Assembly: GCA_021781475.1 (NCBI GenBank)
Contig: JAJXWT010000001.1
Span: 81,161-116,100, forward strand
From: a bacterium
Lineage (GTDB): Bacteria > Patescibacteriota > Saccharimonadia > Saccharimonadales > Saccharimonadaceae
Direction of reading: 5' to 3'
DNA length: 34,940 bases
The stretch's first letter is position 1, and the number at the start of each line of letters is the position of its first letter. The position numbers were made by a program, and so were the translations under genes. Under the pieces are notes generated by a model. The model made no database searches, was not told where the DNA came from, and saw nothing but the letters and a program-made list of their open reading frames with translations. Positions 1-7,320 of this stretch are shown one piece after another.

Positions 1-1
1 T

Positions 2-985
2 TTGGCCGATATTTTAACCGCCATGCGGGCAGGGGAGCTGCGTCGCCACCATGCCGAAAAGCTGTTAGAGCGTACAGAGGTGGAGGTGCCCTACGGCGAA
101 CTGATTACCGAGCTCCACACTCTGAATATTGATGTCGATAAGATTAACGAGAATAAGCTGAAAGAACTGGGCGGTGACGAGCTGATTTACACGCAGCACA
201 CAACCGGTGCCGACAACTACGTACAAAATTTGCAACGGAGCGTATTAGCCCCGGCGGTGCTAACCCTAAAGCAGGGCGCCTTGGTAATGGCGGTCAAAAA
301 TGACCCCAACCGGCGCTATGTGAATGGCAGTATCGGCACGGTGGTCGATTTTGAACCGGCAACAGAGTTCCCTGTGGTGCAATTTATGAACGGCAAAGAG
401 GTCACTATGCAGCCAGATACCTGGGAGCTGCGTGACGGTGACAAAAAGCGTGCCAGCATTAGCCAGGTACCGCTGCGGCTCGCGTATGCCATTACCGTGC
501 ACAAAAGCCAGGGCATGACGCTTGACGCCGCCCGGGTTGACCTAAAGCGGGCGTTTGTAGAGGGTATGGGCTATGTGGCGCTCAGCCGTGTGCGGAACCT
601 CGCGAGCTTATATATCAGTGGCATTAACCAAATGGCGCTTAAAATTAGCCCAGTGGCCCAAGAAATCGATGTGAACCTGCGCGACCAGGCAGCCAAAGAC
701 GCCATGCGCTTTGCACACCTAAAAGTGGCCGCCAAAAAACGCGAGGCCGAGCCGGCAAAAGACAAAAAGAACAGTAGCGGCACGGGCTGGCAGGAAAAAA
801 TCGCTAAAATGCGCGAAACCTACCCAAATGCCTACAAACCGTGGGAAAAACAAGATGACGACACGTTAAAATTGGGTTTTACCAATGGCGAAACGGTTAA
901 GCAGCTGAGTAAAAAACTGGGCCGCCACGAGGGCAGTATTACCATGCGGTTGCAAAAACATTACGGCGAAGACATAGTCCAATAA
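2..985 (+). CDS. PIF1-like DNA helicase, C-terminal part (5' end outside window)
   Basis: This is the C-terminal portion of a superfamily 1B helicase of the PIF1/RecD2-like type, which unwinds DNA 5' to 3' using ATP. The frame is open to the left edge, so the Walker A half lies upstream. Visible parts are the segment QGALVMAVKNDPNRRYVNGS (about residues 91-110, the SH3-like region of PIF1 proteins), helicase motif V as AYAITVHKSQGMTLD (about 161-175) and motif VI as GYVALSRVRNLASLYI (about 191-206). After residue 250 a Lys/Glu-rich linker leads to a short C-terminal domain resembling a helix-turn-helix (GETVKQLSKKLGRHEGSITMRL), often seen at the end of PIF1-like proteins in CPR genomes. No plus-strand U-tract follows the stop. 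The family call is secure; the specific role (replication, repair or DNA uptake) is not. Confidence 0.88.
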   Translation: MADILTAMRAGELRRHHAEKLLERTEVEVPYGELITELHTLNIDVDKINENKLKELGGDELIYTQHTTGADNYVQNLQRSVLAPAVLTLKQGALVMAVKNDPNRRYVNGSIGTVVDFEPATEFPVVQFMNGKEVTMQPDTWELRDGDKKRASISQVPLRLAYAITVHKSQGMTLDAARVDLKRAFVEGMGYVALSRVRNLASLYISGINQMALKISPVAQEIDVNLRDQAAKDAMRFAHLKVAAKKREAEPAKDKKNSSGTGWQEKIAKMRETYPNAYKPWEKQDDDTLKLGFTNGETVKQLSKKLGRHEGSITMRLQKHYGEDIVQ

Positions 986-991
986 AAGGCA

Positions 992-1023
992 AGAGCCCCG
1001 ACCCAATTAGGGAGCGGGGCTCT
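992..1023 (-). terminator. Hairpin terminator, best fit for the minus-strand gene at 1044-1427
   Basis: The arms AGAGCCCCG (992-1000) and CGGGGCTCT (1015-1023) are perfectly complementary. On the minus strand the stem is followed by TTGCCTTTTATT, a usable U-rich tract. On the plus strand the tail is A/C-rich, so termination of the helicase transcript would be weaker. Confidence 0.7.
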
Positions 1024-1043
1024 AAACCTTGTTGGTCGGGGCA

Positions 1044-1427
1044 TCACTTGCACAGGACAAGTTGGTACGCATTGCTGTACTGGGCCGCCTGTAGCGGATT
1101 GAGGGCTGGCCTGTGGTGGGAGCGAGCTTTGAGCGTTAAGCTACGATCAATGACGCCCGCCGAGGTGGTCACCGCAGTGACGTAGTCCACAGTGTCTTTC
1201 AGTCTCGTGTGACCGAAAGCTTGGGCGATACGTGCGAAGACGAATGGCTCCAACACGACCCTGCCGTGTACGGCCTCTGCGTCTGTCATCTTGCAGCTCA
1301 TCCAGTCCTCGCGGAACTGGTTGACGGCGCTGGCGATGGAGGTAATGAGTAGCGCCTCGAAGGAGCTCACGAGAGCCGGGATCACCATGACGGAATCGCC
1401 GGTTGCCGTTGCCTCACGGATGGTCAT
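1044..1427 (-). CDS. Orphan small protein, 127 aa
   Basis: I do not recognise this protein. It is preceded by a strong Shine-Dalgarno, AAAGGA, six bases before the ATG, and a 7-bp hairpin lies in the 5' UTR (1448-1465). A promoter TTGCAA-17-CATACT sits at 1487-1515 and a hairpin terminator follows the stop. The N-terminal third is rich in Ala, Ser, Val and Ile (SVMVIPALVSSFEALLITSIASAV, given here in parts: residues 12-23 and 24-35) and could be an amphipathic or membrane-associated helix. The remainder is mixed alpha/beta-like with several Arg and His. It is transcribed alone, opposite to both neighbours. Its upstream signal and isolation match the other orphan genes of this window. Coding status rests on the Shine-Dalgarno, the promoter and the terminator rather than on homology. 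Confidence 0.6.
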   Translation of the reverse strand: MTIREATATGDSVMVIPALVSSFEALLITSIASAVNQFREDWMSCKMTDAEAVHGRVVLEPFVFARIAQAFGHTRLKDTVDYVTAVTTSAGVIDRSLTLKARSHHRPALNPLQAAQYSNAYQLVLCK

Positions 1428-1486
1428 CTTTTGTCCTTTGTTTGTGCGTCCGCGTTCCCGCGGACATGCGGTTTACGGATGGAGAC

Positions 1487-1515
1487 AGTATGGTGTATGG
1501 CAAGGGGGATTGCAA
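1487..1515 (-). promoter_or_regulatory. Promoter of the orphan gene at 1044-1427
   Basis: On the minus strand TTGCAA (1510-1515) is followed after 17 nt by CATACT (1487-1492). A perfect 7-bp hairpin, GTCCGCG/CGCGGAC at 1448-1465, then lies in the leader before the Shine-Dalgarno. Confidence 0.45.
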
Positions 1516-1559
1516 CCATAGGCGGAATATTTGACAACACTTTGGCAAGCGTAATCTGC

Positions 1560-1565
1560 TATATT
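1560..1565 (+). promoter_or_regulatory. -10 element for leaderless transcription of the KwaB-like gene
   Basis: TATATT ends seven bases before the ATG at 1573, so the transcript would begin at or within a base or two of the start codon. There is no Shine-Dalgarno. A TTGACA at 1531-1536 is too far away (23 nt) for this -10. Confidence 0.5.
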
Positions 1566-1572
1566 GGGTAGC

Positions 1573-2604
1573 ATGGATGAAGAAACTATAGAACAGACAG
1601 TAGTGGCCGGGCCTAGTACGGTGGAAACAGAAGCAGCCGAAGAGCAACAAGAGCAAACTGATATATTTTTGTGGGCGAACCAGGCTGACATGAACAAAGA
1701 CAAACTAACGATTGATTTGTTTTTGTTCACCAAGGGCTACACGGTATACGCTACCAATTACGCCAAGGAGCTTAAGGCGCAGCTAAAGGTATTATTTTTG
1801 TACGAAATGATCAGCAACGTACAAACTGGCGCGGCCACCGGCATGATGGTGCGTGATTTTGAAAGCGCCGCCGCCGAAGAAAACGTGCTGGAACGCACAA
1901 GTTTAGATAAAGTGGAGCACGCCCAAGAGGTGATTGAACAGATTGCCTTTGGCGAAGAGGGCCTAGAGGTGTTTACCGAAGGCGACCACGAGTTTAAAAA
2001 AGTAAAAGGTATTATTGCGCGCTTTAGCATTGAGGGTAGTGAGCCATTTTACGTGGTAAAGCAGTTGCCACAAAGCCAGGTGCTTAAGGGCGCCACGGCG
2101 TGGGTGTTTAACGGTAATAACTTTGAGCCGTTTGCCGCCGATGCGGGCCTTAGGATTGCACCAGATAACCAGGTTTTGATTGCAGGCAACGACATTTTTG
2201 CCTTTAGCGAACCAAAGTTTATTAGCTTGTTTGGTTACGATGCCAAAAAGTTTGCCGTGGCCGAAGAAAAAATCGCCGAAATTGAAAAACATTTTAAGCT
2301 CAAGTTCCCCGAGGGCATGACTTTTGACGCGCTTGTGCGTGACAACAAGGCGCTGGTAAACAGGTTACAAAAAGTTGACCCAACACTGGTGACCCAAGAA
2401 CAGGTGATTGAGCAGGCTGAAAATATGGATTTGGAGCTTATGACCGATGATGCGGTTGGCGCGATTATTATTATGGACAGCAAAGACGCCGGTAGGTTTG
2501 TAAATTTGCTTGATGACAGCTATATGACGAGTGACATGACCGGTATCAAGTACGAAATTAAAGGCAAAAAAGAGCTGCATCACGACGATAGCAGCGGGGA
2601 ATGA
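1573..2604 (+). CDS. KwaB-like protein (DUF4868 family)
   Basis: A 343-aa soluble protein. An acidic, low-complexity N-terminus (about 1-28) precedes a mixed alpha/beta body. The order of segments resembles DUF4868, the family of KwaB from the Kiwa anti-phage system: a middle GIIARFSIEGSEPFYVVKQL strand region (about 144-163), a central DIFAFSEPKFISLFGYD, and the C-terminal signature LLDDSYMTSDMTGIKYE (about 312-328), which matches the family's usual 'LnDDyl.S.lTg..Y' ending. The first codon of the open frame is TTG at 1564, but ATG 1573 fits the leaderless -10 and is preferred. The GH1 gene follows after 9 nt, so co-transcription is likely. No KwaA-like membrane partner is adjacent. The family match comes from remembered sequence features, so the anti-phage role is inference. 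Confidence 0.62.
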   Translation: MDEETIEQTVVAGPSTVETEAAEEQQEQTDIFLWANQADMNKDKLTIDLFLFTKGYTVYATNYAKELKAQLKVLFLYEMISNVQTGAATGMMVRDFESAAAEENVLERTSLDKVEHAQEVIEQIAFGEEGLEVFTEGDHEFKKVKGIIARFSIEGSEPFYVVKQLPQSQVLKGATAWVFNGNNFEPFAADAGLRIAPDNQVLIAGNDIFAFSEPKFISLFGYDAKKFAVAEEKIAEIEKHFKLKFPEGMTFDALVRDNKALVNRLQKVDPTLVTQEQVIEQAENMDLELMTDDAVGAIIIMDSKDAGRFVNLLDDSYMTSDMTGIKYEIKGKKELHHDDSSGE

Positions 2605-2613
2605 TAGGAGCGT

Positions 2614-3891
2614 ATGCCAGCAGATAAGGTGAACACAATCTCGCATAGCGTATCGTTCCCAAAGCGGTTTTTGTGGGGCGCGAGTATTAGCGCTCACCAG
2701 GCCGAAGGTGGCAATCATAACCAATGGACAGTATGGGAACTCGAAAATGCAAATAGTTTAGCTGCCCAGGCGCCATACCACTATAACGATTTGGAAAACT
2801 GGCACGACATCAAAAAGCTTGCGGCGACGCCCGCGAACTATATTAGCGGCAACGCCACGTACCACCACAAGCTTTACCCGCAAGATTTTGACATGCTGCG
2901 TCAGCTCAATATGAACGCGTTTCGTTTTAGCATTGAATGGAGTCGTTTAGAGCCCGAAGAGGGGGCGTGGAACCTTGATGCGGTGGAATATTACAAAGAT
3001 TATTTTGCAGAGCTAAAAAGGCGGCACATTGAGCCCGTGGTCACACTATTCCATTTTACGTTGCCGGTGTGGTTTGCGGCGCGTGGCGGTTTTGAGCACC
3101 GTGGCAACATAAAATATTTTGTGCGCTACGCCGAAAAAGTGATTGAGCTATTTGGCCGTGATTTTAAATATATTATTACTGTAAATGAGCCTGACGTGTA
3201 CGCGTACGAAAGCTATTGGCGGGGCAATTGGCCGCCGCAAAAGACCAGCCGCATCGCGATGCTCCGCGTATATAACAATTTAGCTGTCGCACACAATAAG
3301 GTGGCGCGCATGGCGCATGCCAAAGGCCGCAAATACAAGGTATCAGTTGCAAAACACATGAGCTTTGACTACCCGGGTGATGATGCCAAGCTAACGGTGT
3401 GGACAGCGGTGCTGAGCGCGTGGTTTAAAGATACCTACTGGCTAAAAAAAGTCAAAAAACAGTGCGATTTTTTAGGGGTCAATTACTATTTAAGCAACCG
3501 GTATTACGGTTACCGCGTGCACAACCCCGAGGACCGCGTGAATGACTTGGGCTGGGACATGCAGCCCGATAATATCCAACATGTGCTGGAATACGCGTAC
3601 GAGCGCTATGGCCTGCCAATTATGGTGACCGAAAACGGCCTAGCCGATGCCACCGACGCCGATCGCAAGTGGTGGATTGCCCAAACAGTGCTTGGTATGC
3701 AGCGTGCCATGAATAACGGCACCGACCTAATTGGCTACCTGCACTGGAGTTTACTAGATAACTTTGAGTGGGACAAAGGCCGTTGGCCGCGCTTTGGCCT
3801 CGCCGAGGTTGATTACCGCACCATGCGGCGTACTGTTCGCCCAAGCGCCCACTGGTTTGCCGGCGTTATTAAAAAAGCGCGGGGCTTGTAG
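2614..3891 (+). CDS. Glycoside hydrolase family 1 (beta-glucosidase/beta-galactosidase type)
   Basis: A 425-aa retaining beta-glycosidase with a (beta/alpha)8 barrel, near the usual length for GH1. It begins with the N-terminal signature SFPKRFLWGASISAHQAEG (about 14-32). It has FRFSIEWSRLEPEEG (about 103-117), the acid/base glutamate in TVNEP (E192) and the nucleophile in VTENG (E340). The late aglycone-site motif WSLLDNFEWDKG is at about 378-389. No signal peptide is visible, so it is expected in the cytoplasm. The Shine-Dalgarno GGAG lies five bases before the ATG. Its stop overlaps the start of the next gene by one base, indicating translational coupling. The substrate cannot be told from sequence. 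Confidence 0.93.
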   Translation: MPADKVNTISHSVSFPKRFLWGASISAHQAEGGNHNQWTVWELENANSLAAQAPYHYNDLENWHDIKKLAATPANYISGNATYHHKLYPQDFDMLRQLNMNAFRFSIEWSRLEPEEGAWNLDAVEYYKDYFAELKRRHIEPVVTLFHFTLPVWFAARGGFEHRGNIKYFVRYAEKVIELFGRDFKYIITVNEPDVYAYESYWRGNWPPQKTSRIAMLRVYNNLAVAHNKVARMAHAKGRKYKVSVAKHMSFDYPGDDAKLTVWTAVLSAWFKDTYWLKKVKKQCDFLGVNYYLSNRYYGYRVHNPEDRVNDLGWDMQPDNIQHVLEYAYERYGLPIMVTENGLADATDADRKWWIAQTVLGMQRAMNNGTDLIGYLHWSLLDNFEWDKGRWPRFGLAEVDYRTMRRTVRPSAHWFAGVIKKARGL

Positions 3892-4898
3892 TGGCGCGGC
3901 GTGCCTACCCGAACAACAGCCCCCGTGTGGTGGTGATTGGTGGTGGCACAGGTAGCTTTACGTTGCTGAGCGGACTAAAAAATTATGTGCAGGATTTAAC
4001 TGCTCTCGTAAACATGGCAGATAATGGGGGGAGCACTGGCCAACTGCGCGATGAGCTAGGGGTGTTGCCGCCAGGCGACGTGCGGCAATGCTTGGTGGCG
4101 TTAAGTGATAGCCCTAAGGTACGTGATTTATTTACGTACCGCTTTGACGAAGGGGCGCTCAAGGGGCACGCGTTTGGTAACCTCTTTTTGACGGCACTCG
4201 AAAGAATGACTGGGAACTTTGCGGAAGCGGTAGACCTTGCCAGCGAGGTTTTAAATATCACCGGGAACGTGGAGCCAATTACACTCACAAATGTCACCTT
4301 GTGTGCAGAGGGCGCAGGTGGCGAGCCGGTGAAAGGGGAATCGACAATCGCCGAGGCTGCGTTGGCCACAAAGCCCACAGTGTGGTTGGAGCCCCAGGCA
4401 AAAGCCAACCCGGCTGCCATTGCGGCAATTTTACACGCTGATATGGTGGTGATTGCCCCAGGGAACTTATACGGCAGTTTGGCGCCGGCACTTGTAATTA
4501 AGGGGGTCCAGAGGGCACTGCGCGATACAGCGGCCACTTGCGTGTATGTGTGTAACTTGGTGACAAAGCCTGGCCCTACGACAGGCATGCGCGTTCACGA
4601 TTTTGCTGGTGAAATTGAGCGTTTGGCAGGCAGCGGGTTTTTGGACTATGTGGTGTTTAACAAACAAGTGCCAAGCCAGCAACTGCTTGATAAATATGCA
4701 CACGACGGCGAACAGCCGGTGGCGTACGACGAAGCGGCGCTAAGACAGCAGCACTATCGCTACCGGGGCGCCGATTTGGTTGCCGGGTCGGCTTGGGGCG
4801 GCGCGCAGGCGAGCGATCCCCTGGCGGGGGCGCGCAGCCTTATCCGGCACGACCCCGATGCAGTAGCGCGGCAGTTAATGCGGATTTACTTTACGTAA
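3891..4898 (+). CDS. YvcK/CofD-like gluconeogenesis factor
   Basis: A 335-aa Rossmann-fold protein of the YvcK/CofD-like group. It binds UDP-sugars in Bacillus and Mycobacterium relatives and links carbon flux to peptidoglycan synthesis. Visible motifs are the nucleotide loop VVVIGGGTGSFTLLSGLK (about 13-30), NMADNGGSTGQLRDELG (about 41-57) and PPGDVRQCLVALSD (about 60-73). AFGNLFLTAL and a later APGNLYGSLAPAL are also present. The GTG start at 3891 overlaps the TAG of the glycosidase. It stands directly before the dcw promoter, which suits a role in wall precursor supply. The 12-bp inverted repeat after the stop ends the transcript. Confidence 0.9.
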   Translation: MARRAYPNNSPRVVVIGGGTGSFTLLSGLKNYVQDLTALVNMADNGGSTGQLRDELGVLPPGDVRQCLVALSDSPKVRDLFTYRFDEGALKGHAFGNLFLTALERMTGNFAEAVDLASEVLNITGNVEPITLTNVTLCAEGAGGEPVKGESTIAEAALATKPTVWLEPQAKANPAAIAAILHADMVVIAPGNLYGSLAPALVIKGVQRALRDTAATCVYVCNLVTKPGPTTGMRVHDFAGEIERLAGSGFLDYVVFNKQVPSQQLLDKYAHDGEQPVAYDEAALRQQHYRYRGADLVAGSAWGGAQASDPLAGARSLIRHDPDAVARQLMRIYFT

Positions 4899-4922
4899 GG
4901 GTTGGGTGTAAGGTGCAGCTTG

Positions 4923-4955
4923 AACTTTTCCACATTTCTGTGGAAAAGTTTTTCT
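4923..4955 (+). terminator. Intrinsic terminator after the YvcK-like gene
   Basis: A perfect 12-bp stem, AACTTTTCCACA (4923-4934) and TGTGGAAAAGTT (4939-4950), has a four-base loop and is followed by TTTCT. The stem is AT-rich. Confidence 0.7.
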
Positions 4956-4972
4956 AAATGGGGGTCGCCCCA

Positions 4973-5085
4973 AAAAACCACGAAAAAAGTGCTTGCAAGT
5001 GGGTAGTGGTGGGTTGTATAGTGAGTTTAGTGGAAAACACGGAACACCAACCAAAGGTTTCCCGTAAACACAAAAACCACGAAAA
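4973..5085 (+). repeat. 14-nt direct repeat flanking the mraZ promoter
   Basis: AAAAACCACGAAAA occurs at 4973-4986 and again at 5072-5085, 99 nt apart and identical. The two copies bracket the promoter and MraZ-type boxes. They could be a second operator or a remnant of a small duplication. Confidence 0.5.
4993..5022 (+). promoter_or_regulatory. dcw promoter with MraZ-type boxes
   Basis: TTGCAA (4993-4998) and TATAGT (5017-5022) are separated by 18 nt. The spacer holds TGGG at 5000-5003, TGG at 5007-5009 and TGGG at 5010-5013, which resemble the short G-rich direct repeats bound by MraZ in other bacteria. Occupancy would block RNA polymerase, so this reads as an autorepression site for the cluster. 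The mRNA leader to mraZ is about 105 nt. Confidence 0.6.
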
Positions 5086-5135
5086 TATTAAAAATCTAAC
5101 GTATAACGCTGAAAGGTTAGTGAACAGCGCACGCT

Positions 5136-5501
5136 ATGGATTACTTTGAACGCAAGCTTGATGATAAGCGCCGGTTAACGATACCGACGGAGCTTCGTGC
5201 AGAGTTTGCAAGCGGCGTCGTGCTAACACGGGGTTTTGGCGACTATCTCCATATGTATCCACAACAGGTGTGGGACAGGGAAGTTGAACCAGCATTAGCT
5301 GGCGACAATATCTTTGATGAAGAGCTAGCCGACCTCAACGTGCGTTTTCGTAGGGGTAAAATTACGCAAGCACTTGACCAAAAACAGGGTCGGGTCACGG
5401 TTGAGCAGCACCTGCTTGACTATGCGAGTATTACCCATGAAGTTGTGGCGGTACGCGTAGGCCAATATTGGCGCCTAGGTGCCCCCGACAAATTAATGTA
5501 G
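5136..5501 (+). CDS. mraZ: Transcriptional regulator MraZ
   Basis: A 121-aa protein of the AbrB/MraZ fold, slightly short for the family (about 140). The first SpoVT/AbrB-like half contains ERKLDDKRRLTIPTELRAEF (residues 5-24), the typical DNA-binding loop and strand. The second half, with FRRGKITQALDQKQGRVTVEQ, repeats the fold. MraZ forms a multimeric ring and represses its own operon. The G-rich boxes in the promoter at 4993-5022 are its probable target. It has no good Shine-Dalgarno near the ATG; a GAAAGG lies 19 nt upstream. Unusually, rsmH does not follow directly but after 363 nt. Confidence 0.92.
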   Translation: MDYFERKLDDKRRLTIPTELRAEFASGVVLTRGFGDYLHMYPQQVWDREVEPALAGDNIFDEELADLNVRFRRGKITQALDQKQGRVTVEQHLLDYASITHEVVAVRVGQYWRLGAPDKLM

Positions 5502-5550
5502 TTTACCATCCGTTTTGATACAGTCCTTTAAAAATTCATAAAGCGATATC

Positions 5551-5803
5551 CTCGAGATCAACAATCTGGTAGTGAGCCAGTGGTTACTTAGCCCACATTA
5601 AAAATAGCTAAATGTACCTTCCTTAAAACACCTCCCAAAAAACTCCACCTCACACATAAGTCTCTCAATGGCCAAGGCAAATCGGGTTATATGGGTTTGT
5701 TTCAAACTCTCCGTCGGCGCCAACAGCCACACTTATACTACAAAAACAAACATTCCACATTGCGAAAACAAACAGGTCTCATTACCAGTTTGGTGATCTC
5801 GAG
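5551..5803. repeat. 253-nt block bounded by 21-bp inverted repeats, between mraZ and rsmH
   Basis: The arms 5551-5571 and 5783-5803 are complementary at 19 of 21 positions. The outer nine bases, CTCGAGATC and GATCTCGAG, pair perfectly, and so does CTGGTA/TACCAG at the inner end. No ORF of note lies between them. The interior is C/A-rich on plus and contains small hairpins such as GTTTG-ttt-CAAAC. No target-site duplication is obvious at the outer edges. It could be the closing stem of a structured RNA, a MITE-like insertion, or an attenuating structure in the dcw mRNA. This block accounts for most of the gene-free interval 5502-5864. Confidence 0.65.
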
Positions 5804-5851
5804 TTCCTAGGCGACTTGTCGTTTAGGGATAACTCTTTATTGTAGCCATGC

Positions 5852-5857
5852 TAGAAT
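5852..5857 (+). promoter_or_regulatory. Extended -10 promoter before rsmH
   Basis: TGC-TAGAAT, an extended -10, ends seven bases before the ATG at 5865. The intervening AAAGGGG could act as an abutting Shine-Dalgarno, but the spacing favours a leaderless start. It gives rsmH and the downstream genes a promoter independent of the MraZ-controlled one. Confidence 0.55.
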
Positions 5858-5864
5858 AAAGGGG

Positions 5865-6755
5865 ATGAGTAGCAAAGAACATCCACCACTTCATGTTCCA
5901 GTTTTACTAAATGACACGTTGCGGCTCTTAGACCCACGGCAAGGCGAGAATTATCTTGACCTTACCGCAGGCTACGGCGGGCACGCAGCAGCGATTTTAG
6001 AAAGAACTAAAAACTATGAGGACTCGTGTTTGGTAGACCGTGACGAATTTGCAGTAGCGAATTTGGCACATTTACAAGAACGCGGTGTCCGTATTTTGCA
6101 TACCGACTTTTTACAAGCAGCGAAAACACTTGTAACTGAAGGCGCGCAATTTAGCATGATTTTACTTGACTTGGGGGTGTCGTCACCACAGCTCGATAGG
6201 GCTGAGCGAGGATTTTCCTTTACAAATAGTGGTCCACTGGACATGCGCATGGACACTCGCCAAATGCTCACTGCCGAAACGGTAGTGAATACATGGAAAA
6301 AAGACGAGCTTGCGCGCATTATTCGGGAATATGGTGAGGAATCACCACGGGCTGCACATGTATACGCCGATGCAATCGTTAAACATCGGCCGTTACAGAC
6401 AACGGAAGATCTCGCCAATACTATCAAACAAGCCTATCGTGGCCCATGGCGTAAAACCCACCCGGCAACGCGCACCTTTCAAGCCATCCGTATTGCGGTC
6501 AATGATGAGCTCGGCCAAATAGAACGAGTCATGCCGCTGCTGCCACGGCTTTTAAAAGCCGGCGGTAGGGTAGGGGTAATTAGCTTCCATAGCCTAGAAG
6601 ATAGGTTAGTAAAGCGTTACTTCGCGGAACAAAAAGCCAGTGGGTTCGAAGCAGAACTTTCAATTGTCACTGCCCACCCCGTGCTCGGCGAAACATCAGA
6701 TGTTCACAATCCGCGTTCACGCAGCGCAAAGCTGCGGGTCGCCGTGAAAAAATAA
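5865..6755 (+). CDS. rsmH: 16S rRNA (cytosine1402-N4)-methyltransferase
   Basis: A 296-aa RsmH/MraW, near the usual length, which methylates N4 of C1402 in the ribosomal P site using S-adenosylmethionine. The SAM-binding motif is LDLTAGYGGHAAAIL (31-45). DLGVSSPQLDRAERGFSF, MDMR-like LDMRMDTR and VISFHSLEDRLVKRYF (near 240-255) are the family hallmarks. It is the second gene of the dcw cluster and has its own extended -10 promoter. A strong Shine-Dalgarno-like AGAAAGGAG occurs shortly after its stop, before a 21-codon ORF. Confidence 0.96.
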   Translation: MSSKEHPPLHVPVLLNDTLRLLDPRQGENYLDLTAGYGGHAAAILERTKNYEDSCLVDRDEFAVANLAHLQERGVRILHTDFLQAAKTLVTEGAQFSMILLDLGVSSPQLDRAERGFSFTNSGPLDMRMDTRQMLTAETVVNTWKKDELARIIREYGEESPRAAHVYADAIVKHRPLQTTEDLANTIKQAYRGPWRKTHPATRTFQAIRIAVNDELGQIERVMPLLPRLLKAGGRVGVISFHSLEDRLVKRYFAEQKASGFEAELSIVTAHPVLGETSDVHNPRSRSAKLRVAVKK

Positions 6756-6783
6756 AACAAACAGAAAGGAGATGTATAATACT

Positions 6784-6849
6784 ATGCCAGTACGCATCTC
6801 AGTTCAATATCAAGATCAAGAGTCACAAGTCGACGTCCACTTTAAGTAG
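6784..6849 (+). CDS. Candidate 21-aa microprotein or leader peptide upstream of ftsL
   Basis: The ORF runs from ATG 6784 to TAG 6849. AAAGGAG (6765-6771) lies 12 nt before the ATG, a rather long spacing. An in-frame ATG at 6772 abuts that sequence and would give 25 aa. The peptide, MPVRISVQYQDQESQVDVHF plus a final Lys, has an alternating polar/apolar pattern. It is followed 30 nt later by the large hairpin at 6880-6929, so a leader-peptide role is possible. Without comparative data it remains a candidate. Confidence 0.35.
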   Translation: MPVRISVQYQDQESQVDVHFK

Positions 6850-6879
6850 TGAGTCGCCTAAAAACTCTTAATCGATAAG

Positions 6880-6929
6880 CCTGTAGCGGGCGCCTCGCAG
6901 CAAGCAAGCTGTGCGGCGCCCAATACAGG
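6880..6929 (+). other. Long structured hairpin before ftsL
   Basis: Three nested helices align without much interruption: CCTGTA/TACAGG (6880-6885/6924-6929), GGGCGCC/GGCGCCC, and CGCAGC/GCTGTG with one G-U pair. There is no U-tract, so it is not a standard terminator. It may act as an mRNA stability or processing element or as a rho-independent pause. Confidence 0.65.
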
Positions 6930-6967
6930 GCAAACACAATATTATTTAATAAAACACACACCACACT

Positions 6968-7318
6968 ATGCCATACACACAAACACTACAATTTAATAGC
7001 CGGCGCCAAACCAACTGGCAACGAAATCAAAATACAGTTGCTTTTGCCTCTGCTATGAAACTAGGCCCCGTCACCCATACGGTGCTTATCGCCTTAATGA
7101 TAACAATCTTAGGTCTGATATACTTAACACAGGCAACGCGTGCCAGCGGGTACGATTACACGGCTAGCGCGATTCAAAGTAAAATCAGCGACCTGACTGA
7201 CCAAAAGAACGAGCTTGCGGTACAAAATGCACGCCTAATGGCACTGCAAACGATCCAAAACAGCAATGTTGCCAAGGCAATGACAACGCCGACCGATATC
7301 CAAAACGTAACGGAGTAA
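6968..7318 (+). CDS. FtsL/DivIC-like division protein
   Basis: A 116-aa bitopic membrane protein with a basic cytoplasmic N-terminus of about 35 residues and one transmembrane helix at 36-54. A predicted coiled coil follows at about 66-95 (SAIQSKISDLTDQKNELAVQNARL). This layout and the position between rsmH and the division transpeptidase fit FtsL, which forms the FtsQLB complex that activates septal wall synthesis. The sequence is too divergent to distinguish FtsL from FtsB by motif. The stop is 2 nt before the GTG of the next gene. Confidence 0.78.
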   Translation: MPYTQTLQFNSRRQTNWQRNQNTVAFASAMKLGPVTHTVLIALMITILGLIYLTQATRASGYDYTASAIQSKISDLTDQKNELAVQNARLMALQTIQNSNVAKAMTTPTDIQNVTE

Positions 7319-7320
7319 GT

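Noticed and set aside
4958-5149. 63-codon ORF across the mraZ leader
   Set aside because: It covers the promoter and MraZ boxes and overlaps the mraZ start without a ribosome binding site.
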